Part shown: in pieces, positions 43,472-57,024 of the stretch
Position numbering within the stretch: position 1 is the stretch's first letter
How the letters are laid out: each line of letters opens with the position of its first letter
DNA from: Nymphaea colorata
Lineage: Eukaryota; Streptophyta; Magnoliopsida; Nymphaeales; Nymphaeaceae
Assembly: GCF_008831285.2 (NCBI RefSeq)
Contig: NC_045142.1
Span: forward strand, 25,185,876 to 25,249,875
DNA length: 64,000 nt
Reading direction: 5' to 3'
The notes under the pieces: model-generated
What the model saw: only the letters and a program-made list of their open reading frames with translations
The model's database searches: none
What the model was told of the DNA's origin: nothing
Made by a program: the position numbers and the translations under genes

Positions 43472-45093
43472 AGGCTTAATCAAAATCAAGTTTTTTAAAT
43501 CGAATTTTGGTGGCACCCAAATACTATTTTTCAAGTGTCATATGGAAACACCTTTTAAATGAGCATTCCTAATAAAAAAATTACTAAAAATTGTGATGTT
43601 TAATGACGAAGTTGCATCAAATGAACAATTTTTAAAAAAAAAAATATGTTTGATGAAAGAAGTTTAGAGGTCCGTAAACGTTTCATTTGTTCTTCTTTGA
43701 TGACAATCAAACTTTGAAGAGTAGAAACTCTGTGAGTCAAAATCACCAAAAAAGTAGGCCAATAGGCCGGCAATATTATTCATCAACTACGCATCTATAA
43801 CAAATTTGAGACTCGATTCAGGATCTTCAACTTAACGGTTTTTCTACATCATTTTCATTACATGTTCAGTAGTAGAACCATTCAAACTCAAAGACCCTTC
43901 AAATTTGAATATATGATGTCAAAGATCATGCAGTTTTCTTGTTGATAAAGCAATGCATAAGAGCATAAGAGGTTAAATGTGAAAAAAAAAGTTATCTTGA
44001 AGTACTAAAGATTTCAGAACCGGAGCATCTGATCTTAAATCCAACCATTTCGCTGTACAAAGAAGCAAATAAGAGTCTTTAAGTGTGGATCAGAAGTTTG
44101 GCCTCAGTTTGAGGAATCATGAATTTTACCATAAATTTTCTGTAACATCAGTAAAAATATTCTACATTGGGTTCATGGATTTCAAATCTCGAGTACACAA
44201 TCAGATATTATATGTGCATTAAATACAACACATAGCTTTTGGACATGATCAATAGTGAATTTAACTTGGTTGCGGCAATCAACCACATTACCTAACCAAG
44301 TCCACCTAATATGAGCAAGTCACCTAATTTCGTTTGTACATATTAGGTCGCCGTTCTAGTATCTAAAGAGTTTGGCATATATAATTGATAAAACATTGTA
44401 AAAATGCGGTTAACTTAATATTCATCCCTATCTTATTGGTAATTAACAAGTCAATTTAGGTTAGCTAGAGATGTCAATAGATCAAATTCAAATAGAGTTC
44501 CAAATTGAATTTCTTTAAAAAAGTGAGAAATGAAAAAATGTTAATTAAGAGATCGGATTGCATGTGGATTTAAGAAATGACATCAAATCAGATATATATT
44601 CAGATTTGATTTAAAAACAATGTCCTATTGGATTCTATTTCAACTACAAATAAATATCCCATATCCAATATCCATACACTTCAAAATTGCAAAATGAGAT
44701 CTGGAAAGTCCAATTTAGATTTGGAGTAAGATATGGGAATAAAAGTTGGATTGGATTTTGATGGCTGAACATGAAACTATATTTACATTGGTATTAGACT
44801 TTTTTCTTTATTTGTGCACGAACCCGGATTGAAATCTGAATATGTGAACACCTGATAAATAAATATGATTACGGGAGTTTCCCATCGACTCTGATCACAA
44901 AGGATTCAAACCACAGGGTTCGTGCATAGGATTTAACAAATTTTCAAACCAAAGGCAGTCGAAAAACACCTCGAGGTCCGCATAGCGACACAATTTTTAC
45001 ATAATGTTATTGTTACCAATCCGAAAAACACACAAACACACCAACACCAAGAGCAAGTGGATGCATGAAGAGGGACATGCTTCTATGATTCAA

Positions 45094-47223
45094 TCAAAAC
45101 TTCATGGGCTCAGAGACCTTCTTCTAGTATGTCCGACATGCTGGCGCGACGTAATGAGGCCGGAGTGCGGCGAAGACATGATGTAGTGGAGGCAAGGAAG
45201 GTGGTGAAGGTCAGCCAGTGAGAAGTAGTCTCCAGCCAGGTACTTGCACTTAGACAACCTTTCTTCATATACATCAAACACCTTGTTGAGCTTCTCGCAC
45301 TGAGCTCGGACCAGGGCCTCGTCGGGCACCTTGCCAAAGGTCGGTTTCATGACGCTCTCGAGAATTAAGACCAAGGCCGGCGGGTCGAACTGGTGGGCTT
45401 CAACTTCCATCCACAAGCCCACAATGGCTATCCCACCAAGCTCAGGCCCTAGGAGGTCCGTCCCTTTCTCCTTATACCTGGAAGCAATGTGGTCTGTGAT
45501 AGCTCTTTATTCTGTAAGAAGCGAGATGCATAGCATGTTTAGTACAAAAAATGTTTTGATCGGCCGAGCCCAGCCTATTGAACCAAAAACAGGCAGACTG
45601 AGGCCGGAGAAACTCACCAAAAAGTACTGTTGCATCGTCCTCAACATATGCAGGGATTTTACCAAAGGGCTGCCAAAAGAAAGATAATATTGTTCTTCCA
45701 GATAAAGAAAATATTCTCACATTTTCTTTGTCATTTTATAATGAAAAAGTTTGTGAAATGAATCTTACTAATTAAATAATAAACTATGATCAATAAGCAT
45801 TAGAGAAAACTCGCCAGTTGTTGGAGACATAATAATATTCAAGTTGAAGATGGTCAAAAAGCTCACAACAACTGAAATACATTATTTGGGCTAACTTATT
45901 ATGTTTCATAGGTGAATGAAAGCCGCCCAAATGAGAGCAAAAGCTCCCTCTTCTCACGGCTTCAGGAGCGGAGTTAAAAAAATTTTATTGCAGGGGTTGA
46001 ACTATATTTTCAAAACATTAACAAAGGCCAATATGTAATTTTTCAAAATTTTTACATTGGTTAAACTAAAGTTTTTAAAATTTACAAGTAAAATATTTAT
46101 TTTCTAAAAATCGGGGCAGGGGCACACTTCGGGGTTTGGCTTGGAGAGACACTTTACTGTCAACTTGGTGGTGCTGCACTTTACCCTATCAAACTAGCAA
46201 CCCGTCTCTTCCTACATCTCCAACCTGACCAACTATGCTATGCCTCTTTTAACTTTTGTCTTCACAGAAAAATTAAAAAAAAAAATGCAGCACGGTGAGT
46301 AGAGGGGTATTTCAGTCTTTTTAATTTTTTACCTGCTTGATTTTTCACTGATCAAGGGACGGTCTCCTCTTCAAATCAAAGGGCATTTTGGTCATTTCAT
46401 TCCAAAAAAAGCAGCACGGTGAGTAATGCAACTTTAGATTTTACCGGCTCGAACCTGGTTAAGCTCTGTCATATGATAAACAAGTAGAGCTCGAGCTAAT
46501 CACGCTTTGACCTCGATTGTTAGACGAGCCGATCTCGAGTTATTTCAAGATATAAGCTGGTTAAGACCAAATAATAGACATTTAGTGTGCTTTCTTAAAC
46601 GATGGCACAAGTTCAAAACCTGTTGTTTTCAGCCTAGCCTGGGTCGAGCTTGAATGGATCTCAAGCTACAAAATTAATTGAGCTCGACTCCAGTTTGAGC
46701 TGAGCTTGGCTGGGGTTTGAGCTCGCCTAGAGCCAATGCTTTGGTTGCTGAATGGAGTTTCAGCCACGTTAACTATGCTCATGAGCAGCCCTGCATCCAG
46801 CAACAATAGTTGCGGTGCATGTTTTGTGTTTGAACTTCTTTGAACCCAAAATGTCGCAATTTGCTTCTACATTCACAAAGGAAAAACTCTTTATAGATAA
46901 ATATAATAATTAATAAAAACCATAATAACAATAATGGTATTAAAAAAATAGTACCAACAAGAATCAAACAAAAGAAGCACCCCAAATGCACCTCATGCCT
47001 GAACAATCATATCATGCCTATAAGCTACAATGAGAAGGAGAAGGAGAAGGAGAGAAATGGGGTTATAGTAGCATACATTAAGAGATAGAAAAGGCTGCTG
47101 CTTATCGGCACCAGCAACCATATTAACAGGCACGATCTCATAGTCAACCTCCTTCTGCTCCAGGCACACCAGTGCCCTTGTTGTGGGTTTCTACCGCGCC
47201 AAACAGTAAACCTTCACCCCCAT
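45094..47223 (-). pseudogene. chimeric phi-GST pseudogene (copy D): C-type exon 1, B-type exons 2-3
   Basis: Exon 1 is 47077-47223 and reads MGVKVYCLAR then TAG (47191-47193) in place of the catalytic Ser codon; the rest matches C and F. Exon 2 is 45618-45669, open and B-type ([14 protein letters not shown]). Exon 3 is 45094-45511, B-type. It opens with a TAA (45507-45509) where B has TCA, and near 45125 it has a net 28-bp loss that shifts the last residues (QHVGHTRRRSLSP). Similarity switches from B-type to C-type flank at about 46262-46300. Three independent disabling changes make function very unlikely. It arose by recombination between neighbouring paralogues with loss of a B-type first exon and C-type exons 2-3. 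Confidence 0.88.
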
Positions 47224-47270
47224 CTCTCTCTCTCTTTATATGTGTCTTCTGATTCTTCACAATGCTGTCA

Positions 47271-47298
47271 TTTTTATAATATATATATATATATATAG

Positions 47299-47340
<42 letters not shown>
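47271..47340 (-). promoter_or_regulatory. TATA box and TA/GA tract before GST D exon 1
   Basis: TATAAAAA (minus, 47271-47278) followed upstream by interrupted (TA)n and (GA)10. This is the C-type promoter layout, kept before a pseudogene. Confidence 0.5.
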
Positions 47341-50240
47341 GTTTCGAAGGGTATAAGAGGTGGCTGTTCATTTACTAGTGAGCAACTTGTCTGGTCTCAT
47401 GTCAAGGGCCTTTGACTTGCAGAGCGACCAACAGAAGAGGACGTCCGTCTCCCGCTGCTCTATGAGTCCCATCGCGGTGGGCAACACCACGTCCTGGAAC
47501 ACATTGGTCTACTCGCCTCTCTTCACCTGTGTTTTCACAGCCTGTTTGGATGGAGGGAGAGATAGAGAGAGAAATGAATGGAAAGAAAGGTCTTTTTTTG
47601 TTATGGAGGGAAAGGAAAGGAGAACTAACAACTGTGTTTGAATGCAAGGGAAAGGAAAGGGATGGGAAGAAAATAATTTTTTAATATAATTTTAATTTCT
47701 TCAAAAATGAATGCTTCGTTTGGATGGAGGGAAAAAAGAAGGAAAGGGAGGGATAAAAAGGAAATGAAAGGAAATGGAATGAAAAATGAATGAAAAGGAA
47801 AAGAAAGAAGTGATTATAAAACTTGTTTAGATAGAAAGGAAAAGAATGATAAAATTTATTACACTTTACAATAATACCTTTAACATTAAAAAATTTATCA
47901 TTCAAATAAAAATATTTTTAATTTCATTTCCTGATTCAATAAAAGAGGAACTATACTTACACTAGACATTTCATTTTATAGTAATAAATATGATAAAAAT
48001 TTATATATCAATCAAACAAAATGCCATTTTCAGGTGTACTAATTGGATGACATAAAAATGACAAAAACTTGATTTTGGTAAAGGAGCCATTGTGAAATAT
48101 CATCCAAGTCTTGAGCAGTGGCCGGAAGGGATAGAGAGGCAGACCCGGCGCCCGTCAGAGTCTTGACCAGCAGCGATGAGGAAGGGAAAGAGCCACGCAA
48201 GGTCAGTTGATGTCTCTTTTGCGGGCAGAGGTATACACGGTAAAAAAGGATAGACTTTTCATTTCCTTCCTAATACCTCTAATTTTGAAGGGATTGAATT
48301 TACATTAGAGTTCCTTTTCTTTTCCCTTCCTTTGCAACCAAACAAACTTTTTGCTTTTCTTTCTTTTCTCTTCATTTTAATTAATCAACCAAACAAACAA
48401 CAGATGAATTGTTCTTTCATTCCCTTTCCATCCCTTTTCCTCCAACCAAACAGGGTGGAAGAGATTGGAAGGGAAATAAATTGATATCATTTTCTTTTCT
48501 TTCTTCTTCTTCCCCTCCCCATTCCCTTCCCTTTTCTTTTCCTTCATTTCCCTTACATCAATTCCTTTCCCTCTCTTTCAATTCATCTAAACATAGCATT
48601 AATATTGTCAGAAGCATTCATACTTCTTTTTTATTGCTCACCGAAGCAGTTAGATACAAGGCTTTGATACTCTCAAACTTAAGTGTATTATTCATTTCAT
48701 CACCTAATTACGTCGTCCTGTCCTTATTACTTTTGTGACAGAGAAGTACAATAGAATAGAACAGTACCAGTCACTGATGGTGTGACAAATTAGTCTCCTA
48801 CCGAAAATGATCGCACACTTATTTCTTTTGGTAATTTATTGCGTTCACCGACCTTATGGATAGATATTTTTTGGTTTTACCTCATTGTTGTTTATTTATT
48901 TTTCTACATGAAAAATTGATTTGTCGCTGGTTTTTCTATTTTTCATTTCTTTCCTTTCGCTCGACCTTATTTTTTGAAGTCCAGAGTCTTTTTTTTTTTT
49001 TTTACCTTGAAACTGATCAATCACAATTCATTATACATGCACCAAATGCCTAATGTTGCTAGACAACAAAAAATTAAAAACCTGTTGTTGAAAACATTGT
49101 AAACAATTGGTATGATTATTTTTTTTTAATAATAGATTTTATTACTTTGAACTATCTAACAATATTTGTCGCCCGACAGATTTAAGTTACACACGCACAT
49201 CGGAAACTATTTATAAAAACTATTTTGATATAAAAAATGGTTTGAATCAAGTTGTCTTACAACACATGTTGGCTTTTCTATTATCAAAATATTGATGTTA
49301 TGAGAGCTATTCATTTTTGCTTATTATAAACATATTATTAAACATAAAACGATTAACTTAATATATATTTTGCATCAACATATCTTAACAAAAGTTAGAT
49401 ATAAAAAAAAAGACTTCCATCCTACATAGTTTTTTCGATTTTTCATTTCTTTCCTTTGGCTCAACTTTATTTTTTATTTATTTTTTGAAGTCCACAATCA
49501 TTTTTTGACGTTGAAACTGATCGATCACAATTCATTACATATGCACCAAATGACGAATGTTGCCAGAGAACAAAAAATTAAAAATCCGTTAAATCCAACA
49601 ACATTGCCGTCTGACGTGTAAACTACACACATACACATCCTAATATATTTATAAAAACTATTTTTATATAAAAAATGCTTTGAACCAAGTTGTCTGTCTT
49701 ACAACGCATGTTGCTTTTTCCATTATTGATGTTATGAGAGCTATTCATTCTAGCTTATTGTAAACATACTATTAAAACCTAAAATGGTCAACTTAACATA
49801 TATTTTGCATCAACATATGTTAACAAAGTTAAATTAAAGAAAATTTTGATATCATATTTAAAGAGTCTGGATTTCATCACTGACTTAATGGTTTGTTTTT
49901 CTACCTATTTTATATATATATATATATATACACACACGTTAGTATTCTACAATTGTTTATTTATTTATATAGTACCCCACAATCATTTTACCATGTATTT
50001 GAGGGGATGTAAAGTTTTTTGGTGCAGATTCCCCAAAAATTTATAGCTCATTTAACATTTAAATATCAAAATTTTTCTCTCATTTGTATAGTTTTTTTCC
50101 TTTTTAAAATGTTTTTTCCATAGATCATATGTAAACATCCAATATCTGATGTGGCTAATGAAGTTCACCTGTTCTGCTTAAAATTCACATTTAGAATTCT
50201 TGACATTAATTATGCTTCAACAAAATCTCAATTACTTATC

Positions 50241-50461
50241 TCAGTGGATTTTTCATATTATGAGAATATATGCAAATAGCCGTTCAATTTAACATCAAAA
50301 GTTCACAAAGGATTCAAACAACGGATTCGTGCATAGGATTTAACAAATTTTCAGTGGATTTTTTTATATTATGAGAATATATGCAAATAGCCGTTCAATT
50401 TATCATCAAAAGTTCACAAAGGATTCAAACAACGGGATTCGTGCAAAGGATTTAACAAATT
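50241..50461. repeat. 110-bp tandem duplication
   Basis: 50241-50350 and 50351-50461, both starting TCAGTGGATTTTT and containing GAGAATATATGCAAATAGCC and AACGG(G)ATTCGTGCA. Confidence 0.88.
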
Positions 50462-50612
50462 TCCAATCCAAAGGCAGTCGAAAAATACCTCGAGGTCCAC
50501 ATAGGGACACAATTTTTACATAATGTTATTGTTACCAAACAGAAAAACACACAAACACACCAACACCAATAGCAAATGGATGCATGAAGAGGGACATGCT
50601 TCTATGATTCAA

Positions 50613-52086
50613 TCAAAACTTCATGGGCTCGGAGACCTTCTTCCAGGTGGCGCGTGACGATATGTCCTCCCACCAGGCGCTGACATGCTGGCGCGACGTA
50701 ATCAGGCCGGAGTGCGGCGAAGCCATGATGTAGTGAAGGCAAGGAAGGTGGTGAAGGTCAGCCAGTGAGAAGTAGTCCCCAGCCAGGTACTTGCACTTAG
50801 ACAACCTTTCTTCATATACATCAAACACCTTGTTGAGCTTCTCGCACTGAGCTCGGACCAGGGCCTCGTCGGGCACCTTGCCAAAGGCCGGTTTCATGAC
50901 GCTCTCGAGAATTAATACCGAAGCCGGCGGGTCGAACTAGTAGGCTTCAACTTCCATCCACAAGCCCACAATGGCTATCCCAGCAAGCTCAGGCCCTAGG
51001 AGGTCCGTCCCCTTCTCCTTATACTTGGAAACAATGTGGTCTGTGATACCTCTTGATTCTGTAAGAAGCGAGATGCATAGCATGTTTAGTACAAAAATGT
51101 TTTGATCGGCCGAGCCGAGCCTATTGAACCAACAACAGGCAGACTGAGCTCAGTAGAAGAAAGACTAGGTCTGACAAAACTCACCAAAAAGTACTGTTGC
51201 ATCATCCTCAACATATGCAGATTTTACGAAAGGACTGCCAAAAGAAAGATAATATTTTTCTTTCAGACAAAGAAAATATTCCCATTTTCTCGGTTCTTTT
51301 ATAATGAAAAAGTTTGTGAAATGAACTTCACTAATTAAACAATAAACTATGATCAATAAGCATTAGAGAAAACTCGCTAGTTGTTGGAGACATAATAATG
51401 TTCAAGTTGAAGAAGGTTCAAAAGTTCAACAACTGAAGTACATTATTTGGGCTAACTTATTAGGTTTCATACTCGATACTGGGTGAATGAAAGCCGCCCA
51501 AATGAGAGCAAAAGCTCCCTCTTCTCCCGGCTTCAGGGGCAGAGTTAGAAATTTTTTATTGCAGGAGCTGAACTATATTTTCAAAACATTAACAAAGGCC
51601 AATATGTAATTTTCAAAATTTTTATATGGGTTAAACTAAAGTTTTAAAATTTACAAGTAAAATATTTATTTTCTAAAAATCTGGGCAGGGGCATACATCG
51701 GGGTTTGGCTTGGAGACACTTTACTGTCAACTTGGCGCCGCACTTTACCCTATCGAACTTGCAACGCGTCTCTTCCTACATCACCAACCTGACCAGCTAC
51801 ACTATGTCTTTTTTAACTTTTGTCTTCTCACTTAAGTGCCAACTAAATAAAACTGAAAAATAAAAAAAAACATGGCTAACTCAAAGCCCCTTTTCTGGAA
51901 AAAAGAAAAAGAAAAAAGAGGCAAAGTGAGTGAACCAATATTGAGAGAGAGGTAAAGTTGTTGCTTATGCTCCCCATTGAAGATATCCACATGGATGAGC
52001 TCGTAGTCGAGCCCCTTCTCGAGTAAGCATGCGAGCACTCGTGCTGTATTCGTCGTCCTGGGATGGCCATAAACCCTGATGCCCAT
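50613..52086 (-). pseudogene. phi-class glutathione S-transferase pseudogene (copy E, B-type)
   Basis: The exons are 51940-52086, 51185-51234 and 50613-51058. Compared with intact B, four changes stand out. The catalytic-position Ser11 is Thr (GHPRTTNTARV). The exon 1 donor reads AAT-ATTGGT, where B has AAT-GTTGGC. Exon 2 has a 2-bp loss (AAAATCTGC for AAAATCCCTGC) that shifts the frame. Exon 3 has CAG to TAG at 50937-50939 in the EAHQF motif. The remainder of exon 3 is well kept down to VSEPMKF, so the inactivation may be fairly recent. A TATATAAATA box is retained at 52226-52235. Confidence 0.9.
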
Positions 52087-52590
52087 TCTTCTTTCCTCTT
52101 CTTTCCTTTCCTTTTCGCACTAACGAAGCAACCTTCCTCCCCGAGAGACCTAGCGGCACAGGTTTAACATGCAGCACCTATGGTTACCACCACAACTCAC
52201 ACTCACTTCATTTTACATCTTCAAGTATTTATATATAGGAAAATCAAGTTTTACACATAGAAAGAAATTTAGAGAGATTGGTGTGAATGGTAGCAAGGTT
52301 GGCACACTTGTGGCACATGCAGCGGCCACCACTTCACCTAACATTTCAAACTTCACAAGTCATTTTTATGTTAGCTTCAATTGATTATTTGGCTCGAGTT
52401 ATCAGTATTTATCAAATCTGTTCCTAATAAGGGAGAATTATTGCTGACAAAGATGTACCTCTTCTATAACGAAACATAACATTTGATTCATGCAACAAGA
52501 TATAAAACTTTAAAATTTTAAAGAGCAAACAATATGTAATAAGATGAATTGCTCGTAAATATCAATATAAAAAGATTTTTTTGGGGGTCC

Positions 52591-53004
52591 TGTTAGATAG
52601 TGGCCCTGAGCCCTATTTCTTCATCTTTTAACCGCAAGACCGCAAGAGGACACCGCTTCCAAATAAAGAAGATTTTCTTCAATTAAGATTACCTTTAATA
52701 TTCTGTCAATCTCTCACAGACGATAACCGTTAGCTGGGAAATAGGAAAACCTATGAGGTTGGTATGAAGTTCTTAGAGCTACTGAATCTAGGGTTAATCC
52801 AGAGGATGATTCTCGTGAAGCCTCGTAGAAGCAAACCGACTGAATTATGCTTCATCTTCTTCTCCCTGGTCTCTACTTCTTCCTGTTATTCAGCATCCGC
52901 TGGCTGCTACAGACCGTGTGCTCATCCTGGAGACGCCGCTGACGACCCTGCTGCACAGACACAAAGTTGAACAAGGTGGTGGTTCCGCTGCTGTAGTTCC
53001 TTCA
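52591..53004 (+). mobile_element. solo LTR, 414 bp
   Basis: It begins TGTTAGATAGTGGCC and ends GTTCCTTCA (TG...CA). It is flanked by a perfect 5-bp duplication GGTCC (52586-52590, 53005-53009). The homologous site in unit 1 (about 13410-13422, GGGGGTTCCGTG) is empty. Orientation is inferred from TG to CA only. The internal region was presumably removed by LTR-LTR recombination. Confidence 0.82.
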
Positions 53005-55133
53005 GGTCCGTGTATATCAATTTCCCACACATAGCCCACACCTATCTCTGCCCTGCCCTTGGCTAGAAAGATATGCGGTCCTGTAGGAGATATTAAATGG
53101 AACAGAAATTGGCCGTGTAGGAGAGTTTAAATGGAACAGAAATTGATCACTGGGTGGTAGAGTACTGGCAACACTTGTTTATTATTTCATATTTAGAAAG
53201 CCTACTAACAAGTTGGATCTCAAGTTTACAGCCATTATGGTATCAGACTAAACAGACATTAGAAATTAAGATGTCCGAGTGGAAAATATTAAAATACTGC
53301 CCAACTTTTAGGAACAAATCAAGGCCAAGTCTAATTCTAAGATCAGTAGCTCCCTTTTAATGTTTTGATAATTCAAAATGAAAACTGACAGACTATCAGC
53401 CTTTGTCCTTTTCATTGCACCAACCTTTTAGGAATCCATCAATATATTGTTACCTAAAATATTTATTTATATTTCTTTTTTGTTGCAAACTTGTAATTCG
53501 TCATAAATTGTTTAAAGTAGTCACTTCTAATGTTGAACTCATGTACATGCCACCTTAAAGCATGCATGAATTTAAATAATTGAACTTTTATTATCAATTA
53601 GAAGATTCATTTAACTCATGGTACACTTCCTGGGGCTGGTTGCAAGTGGTCCTGTGGTTCAAGTGTGCTGTCCCATGCGATCCCGTTTTATCTGAATTCT
53701 GGTGTTTGCAAGTATAAGTGGCTGAGAAAAATGTAGATAAGCAATTTGTGTGGGCTGGTGTGAGCAATTATCCACATCAGGCCACGACAAGATGTCTATA
53801 CCGACAGCATTACTGCCGTCAAGTAAAACTATAATTGACGGTTTTCTTACTTTTACGGTTTTACCGATGCTTTTCTACCGTCAGTAAACGTAAGGTCTTT
53901 TTTGTAGTGCACGCCACTAGTAGTACTAGAGAAGGGGAAATGTACTCGAAGGTTTTACGGCTATTCTCAATAGGGTTTATGACCACGTTTCTTATTGACA
54001 AGAGATAAATTTTGATAATTACATTCTGATTTCAATTTCTCATATAAACACTTTTATGTTTGATAGTCTCGGATTAATATCAAAGAATGAGACGGATTTC
54101 AAACTCATGTATTTCAAATCCTTGATATGTTGATGAAACCATGGATCGTGGTCCGGCCCACGTAGGTCACAGATCTAAGGGGCAATGTTTGATAGCATCT
54201 GATCTGAGATTCAAGGCCATAAATATATACTGTTCAAGCAAGCATTGGATTTCATAATTGGGGATTTGAGATCCACACTATATTATGAAAACCATGGATC
54301 AGTAGTCAAAGAAGTTAAGAGGAGGAGGAGGCTGGGTCGGACTACATATCCACATTTTAATGTAAATCAGCCTCCTCCTTTAACACATTAATTCACTATT
54401 AGTATACTGAATTTGCAATGTTTTGTACTTGAAATAGGAAGGAAGCATAATTGTATGTGACGAGTTGCAATTCAACCACCTCTGTTCATAGCGATTCATT
54501 AATTCTATCTTAATTAATTAGCTGTAATTTAATACCCTCATAGGAAGTTTGATTGCTTCAGATTTGAAATCTCATAGGAAGTTTGATTGCTTCAGATTTG
54601 AAATCCATGGATTTGATCTACGCAACATGTTTTTGCTGATATTAAAAAGGATCTACGGTAAATTTTGTGGTTCATCAAACTAAGGATCTTAGCTCAGACT
54701 TAAGATCTATGCTCGCAATCTTAATTTTATCTTTTTGCATTAGAAAAAAGATCGGATTTAAGATTGAATGCAGGAGTGTCTGTTTTTAAATCCATGGTTT
54801 TCAAATCCTGAGGATCTTAAATCATAGGCAATTATACGCAGCCTTAAAGAAAGAAAAAAAAAAAGGCCCTCACTGAGTCATGCTCTCGTGCATGACTGAT
54901 CTTAACAGTTGATGCTTGCATTGAGTGCACACTAGATGCTTTGGTGCAAGAAAATGCACTTTCTTATTCCAATTAAGCATACCACTTGCTTAGCCACATA
55001 GAACTAAGGAAGTACAATTATTGAAAGATGCAAGTGCATATGCATGACATGCTCCACATACGTGTTTGTGCATGCATATGCACACACATACATACACGCA
55101 CACAGACACACACACACAAACACCCACACTTCT

Positions 55134-56953
55134 TCAAAACTTCATGCAGGCCGAGACCTTTTTCCAGGCGGGGCGCGAAGAGATGTCCTCCCACCAGGCA
55201 TTCACATGTTTGCGCGAAGCAATGAGGGAGGCATAAGGGGTGAGCATAATGTAGTGAGCGCAAGGAAGATGGTGCAGATCAGCAAGGGAGAAGACATCGC
55301 CAGCCAAGTACTTCCTCTTCGCCAAGACTTCCTCATAGACGTCGAGCACCTTGCCCAGCTTCGCGGCCTGGGCCTCGACCAAGGCTGCATCCGGCGTCCC
55401 TCCCCTGGATGGCTTGACCAATAACTCATAGACCATGGGCTGGATGGCCGGGTTGAATTGGTGAGCCTCAACTTCCAGCCAGACTCCGACTGAGTACGTC
55501 TCAGCCGGGCTGGTGCCTAGCAAGTCTGTCCCAATGTCCTTGTACCTGTGTGCCACGTACTTTGAGATAGCCCTAGACTCTGCAAGCACCAATATATCGT
55601 TAATTTAAATCCTTTGTTTTATATTGCCGATAAATTGGTAAGGTAGTTGTATGTATTATTTTGTGGTGGGACCAAGTATTTATGTAATTGCTTGATATGT
55701 TTCACGGCCAATCAAAGCACCAACTGCCATGAAGAAATAAACTTCTTATGAAATGTGGTTTGCTTTCCCTTACCAAAAAGCTTGAGATCTCCATCTTCAA
55801 ATGCAGGAATCTGACCAAAAGGCTGAAAAAAAGAGACAGAAAATAAGAGCATCAGGCTTATTTGACTTTAAGTTGCATTTGACTATATATGGATCCATAT
55901 ATAGTTATTATGTCTCTTTCGGATCTTGGGCCGGCCGACAATTATCATGCTAGCATTCAATGAGCCCATTACATAATTTATTGTCCTGCACATTAGTGGC
56001 AGAGTCAGAAAAATTTACACTAGAATGAGCAGTAAACCGAATGTTCGACTCCTCGCATTATCTTGTGTGAGGGGTATTTCAGTCATTTGGGAAACTTTTT
56101 TTGCCTTCTTGTTTTTTCACTGATCAAGGAACCAAAAGGGCATTTTGGTCATTTCATTGTCAAGGATGGGTAGAGCAACTTTGATTTGACTATGACTCGA
56201 ACCTGCTTAAGTTCTGTCACACGATAAACAAGTCGAGCTTGAACTAACCATACTTTGAACTCGGTTTTTAGACGAGCTGAACTCGAGTTGCTTCAAGATC
56301 TAAGCTCGTTAAGAGTCCCAATAATAGACATTTGGTGTTTTGCACAAGTTCAAAACCTGTTGTTTTCTGCGTTGCCTGGGTCGAGCTTGAATGGATCTCA
56401 AGCTACAAAATTAATTGAGCTCGACTCAAGTTTGAGCGGAGCTTGACTGGGGTTTGAGCTCGCCTCGAGCCAAGGCTTTGGTTGCTGTATGGAGTTTCAG
56501 CCACGTTAACTATGCTCATGTGCAGCCCTACATCCGCCAACAATAGTTGCGGTGTATGTTATTTGTTCGAACTTCTTTGAACCCAAAATGTTGCAATTTG
56601 CCTCTACATTAAAAAAGGAAAAGTCTTTACAGACAAAATACAATAATTAATAAAAACCATAATAACAATAGTGGTATAAGAAAAGTAGTACTCACAAGAA
56701 TCAAACTAAAATGCACCAGATATGCGACTCATGCCATATCAATCATACCATACATATAGACTACAATGAGAAAGAAAAAGAAAGAAAGAAGGTTATAATA
56801 GCATACATTAAGAGAGAGAAAAGGCTGCTGCTTATGGGCACCAGCGGCCATGTTAACAGGCACGAGCTCATAGTCGACCCCCTTCTCCTCCAAGCACACT
56901 AGCACCCTAGTTGTGCATGTCGAACGCGCCACACCATAAACCTTCACCCCCAT
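55134..56953 (-). CDS. phi-class glutathione S-transferase (copy F), three exons
   Basis: The exons are 56807-56953 (49 codons), 55774-55822 (49 bp) and 55134-55579. Introns of 984 and 194 bp have GT-AG ends. The product is 213 residues. The N-terminal domain reads MGVKVYGVARSTCTTRVLVC with candidate catalytic Ser11, AHKQQPF at 40-46, the loop GQIPAFEDGD with Gln53 and Pro55, and Glu66-Ser67. The C-terminal domain has [28 protein letters not shown] and [11 protein letters not shown]. This is the only intact C-type copy, so if C is dead, F carries that subfamily's function. A TATA box and GA tract lie just upstream and a CA/TG repeat just past the stop, as in C. No lesion is visible. Confidence 0.94.
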
Positions 56954-57024
56954 TTCTCTCTTTCTTTTTTTCGCCTCTCTCTCTCTCTTTAGGATGTGTC
57001 TTCGGATTCTTCACAATGCTGTCA

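Larger units (their letters stand above)
41106..48594. repeat. tandem GST unit 2, shortened
   Basis: Blocks matching unit 1 run in order: 41127-41990, 42890-44000 (compare 7470-8525), 44007-45093 (compare 10345-11443), then GST D and C-type flanks 46284-48594. The stretch expected between B-type exon 1 and C-type exon 2 is missing. Intergenic DNA shows no other gene. Confidence 0.7.

Noticed and set aside
52764-52970. 68-codon frame inside the solo LTR
   Set aside because: It lies wholly within an LTR with clear ends and has no recognisable domain.
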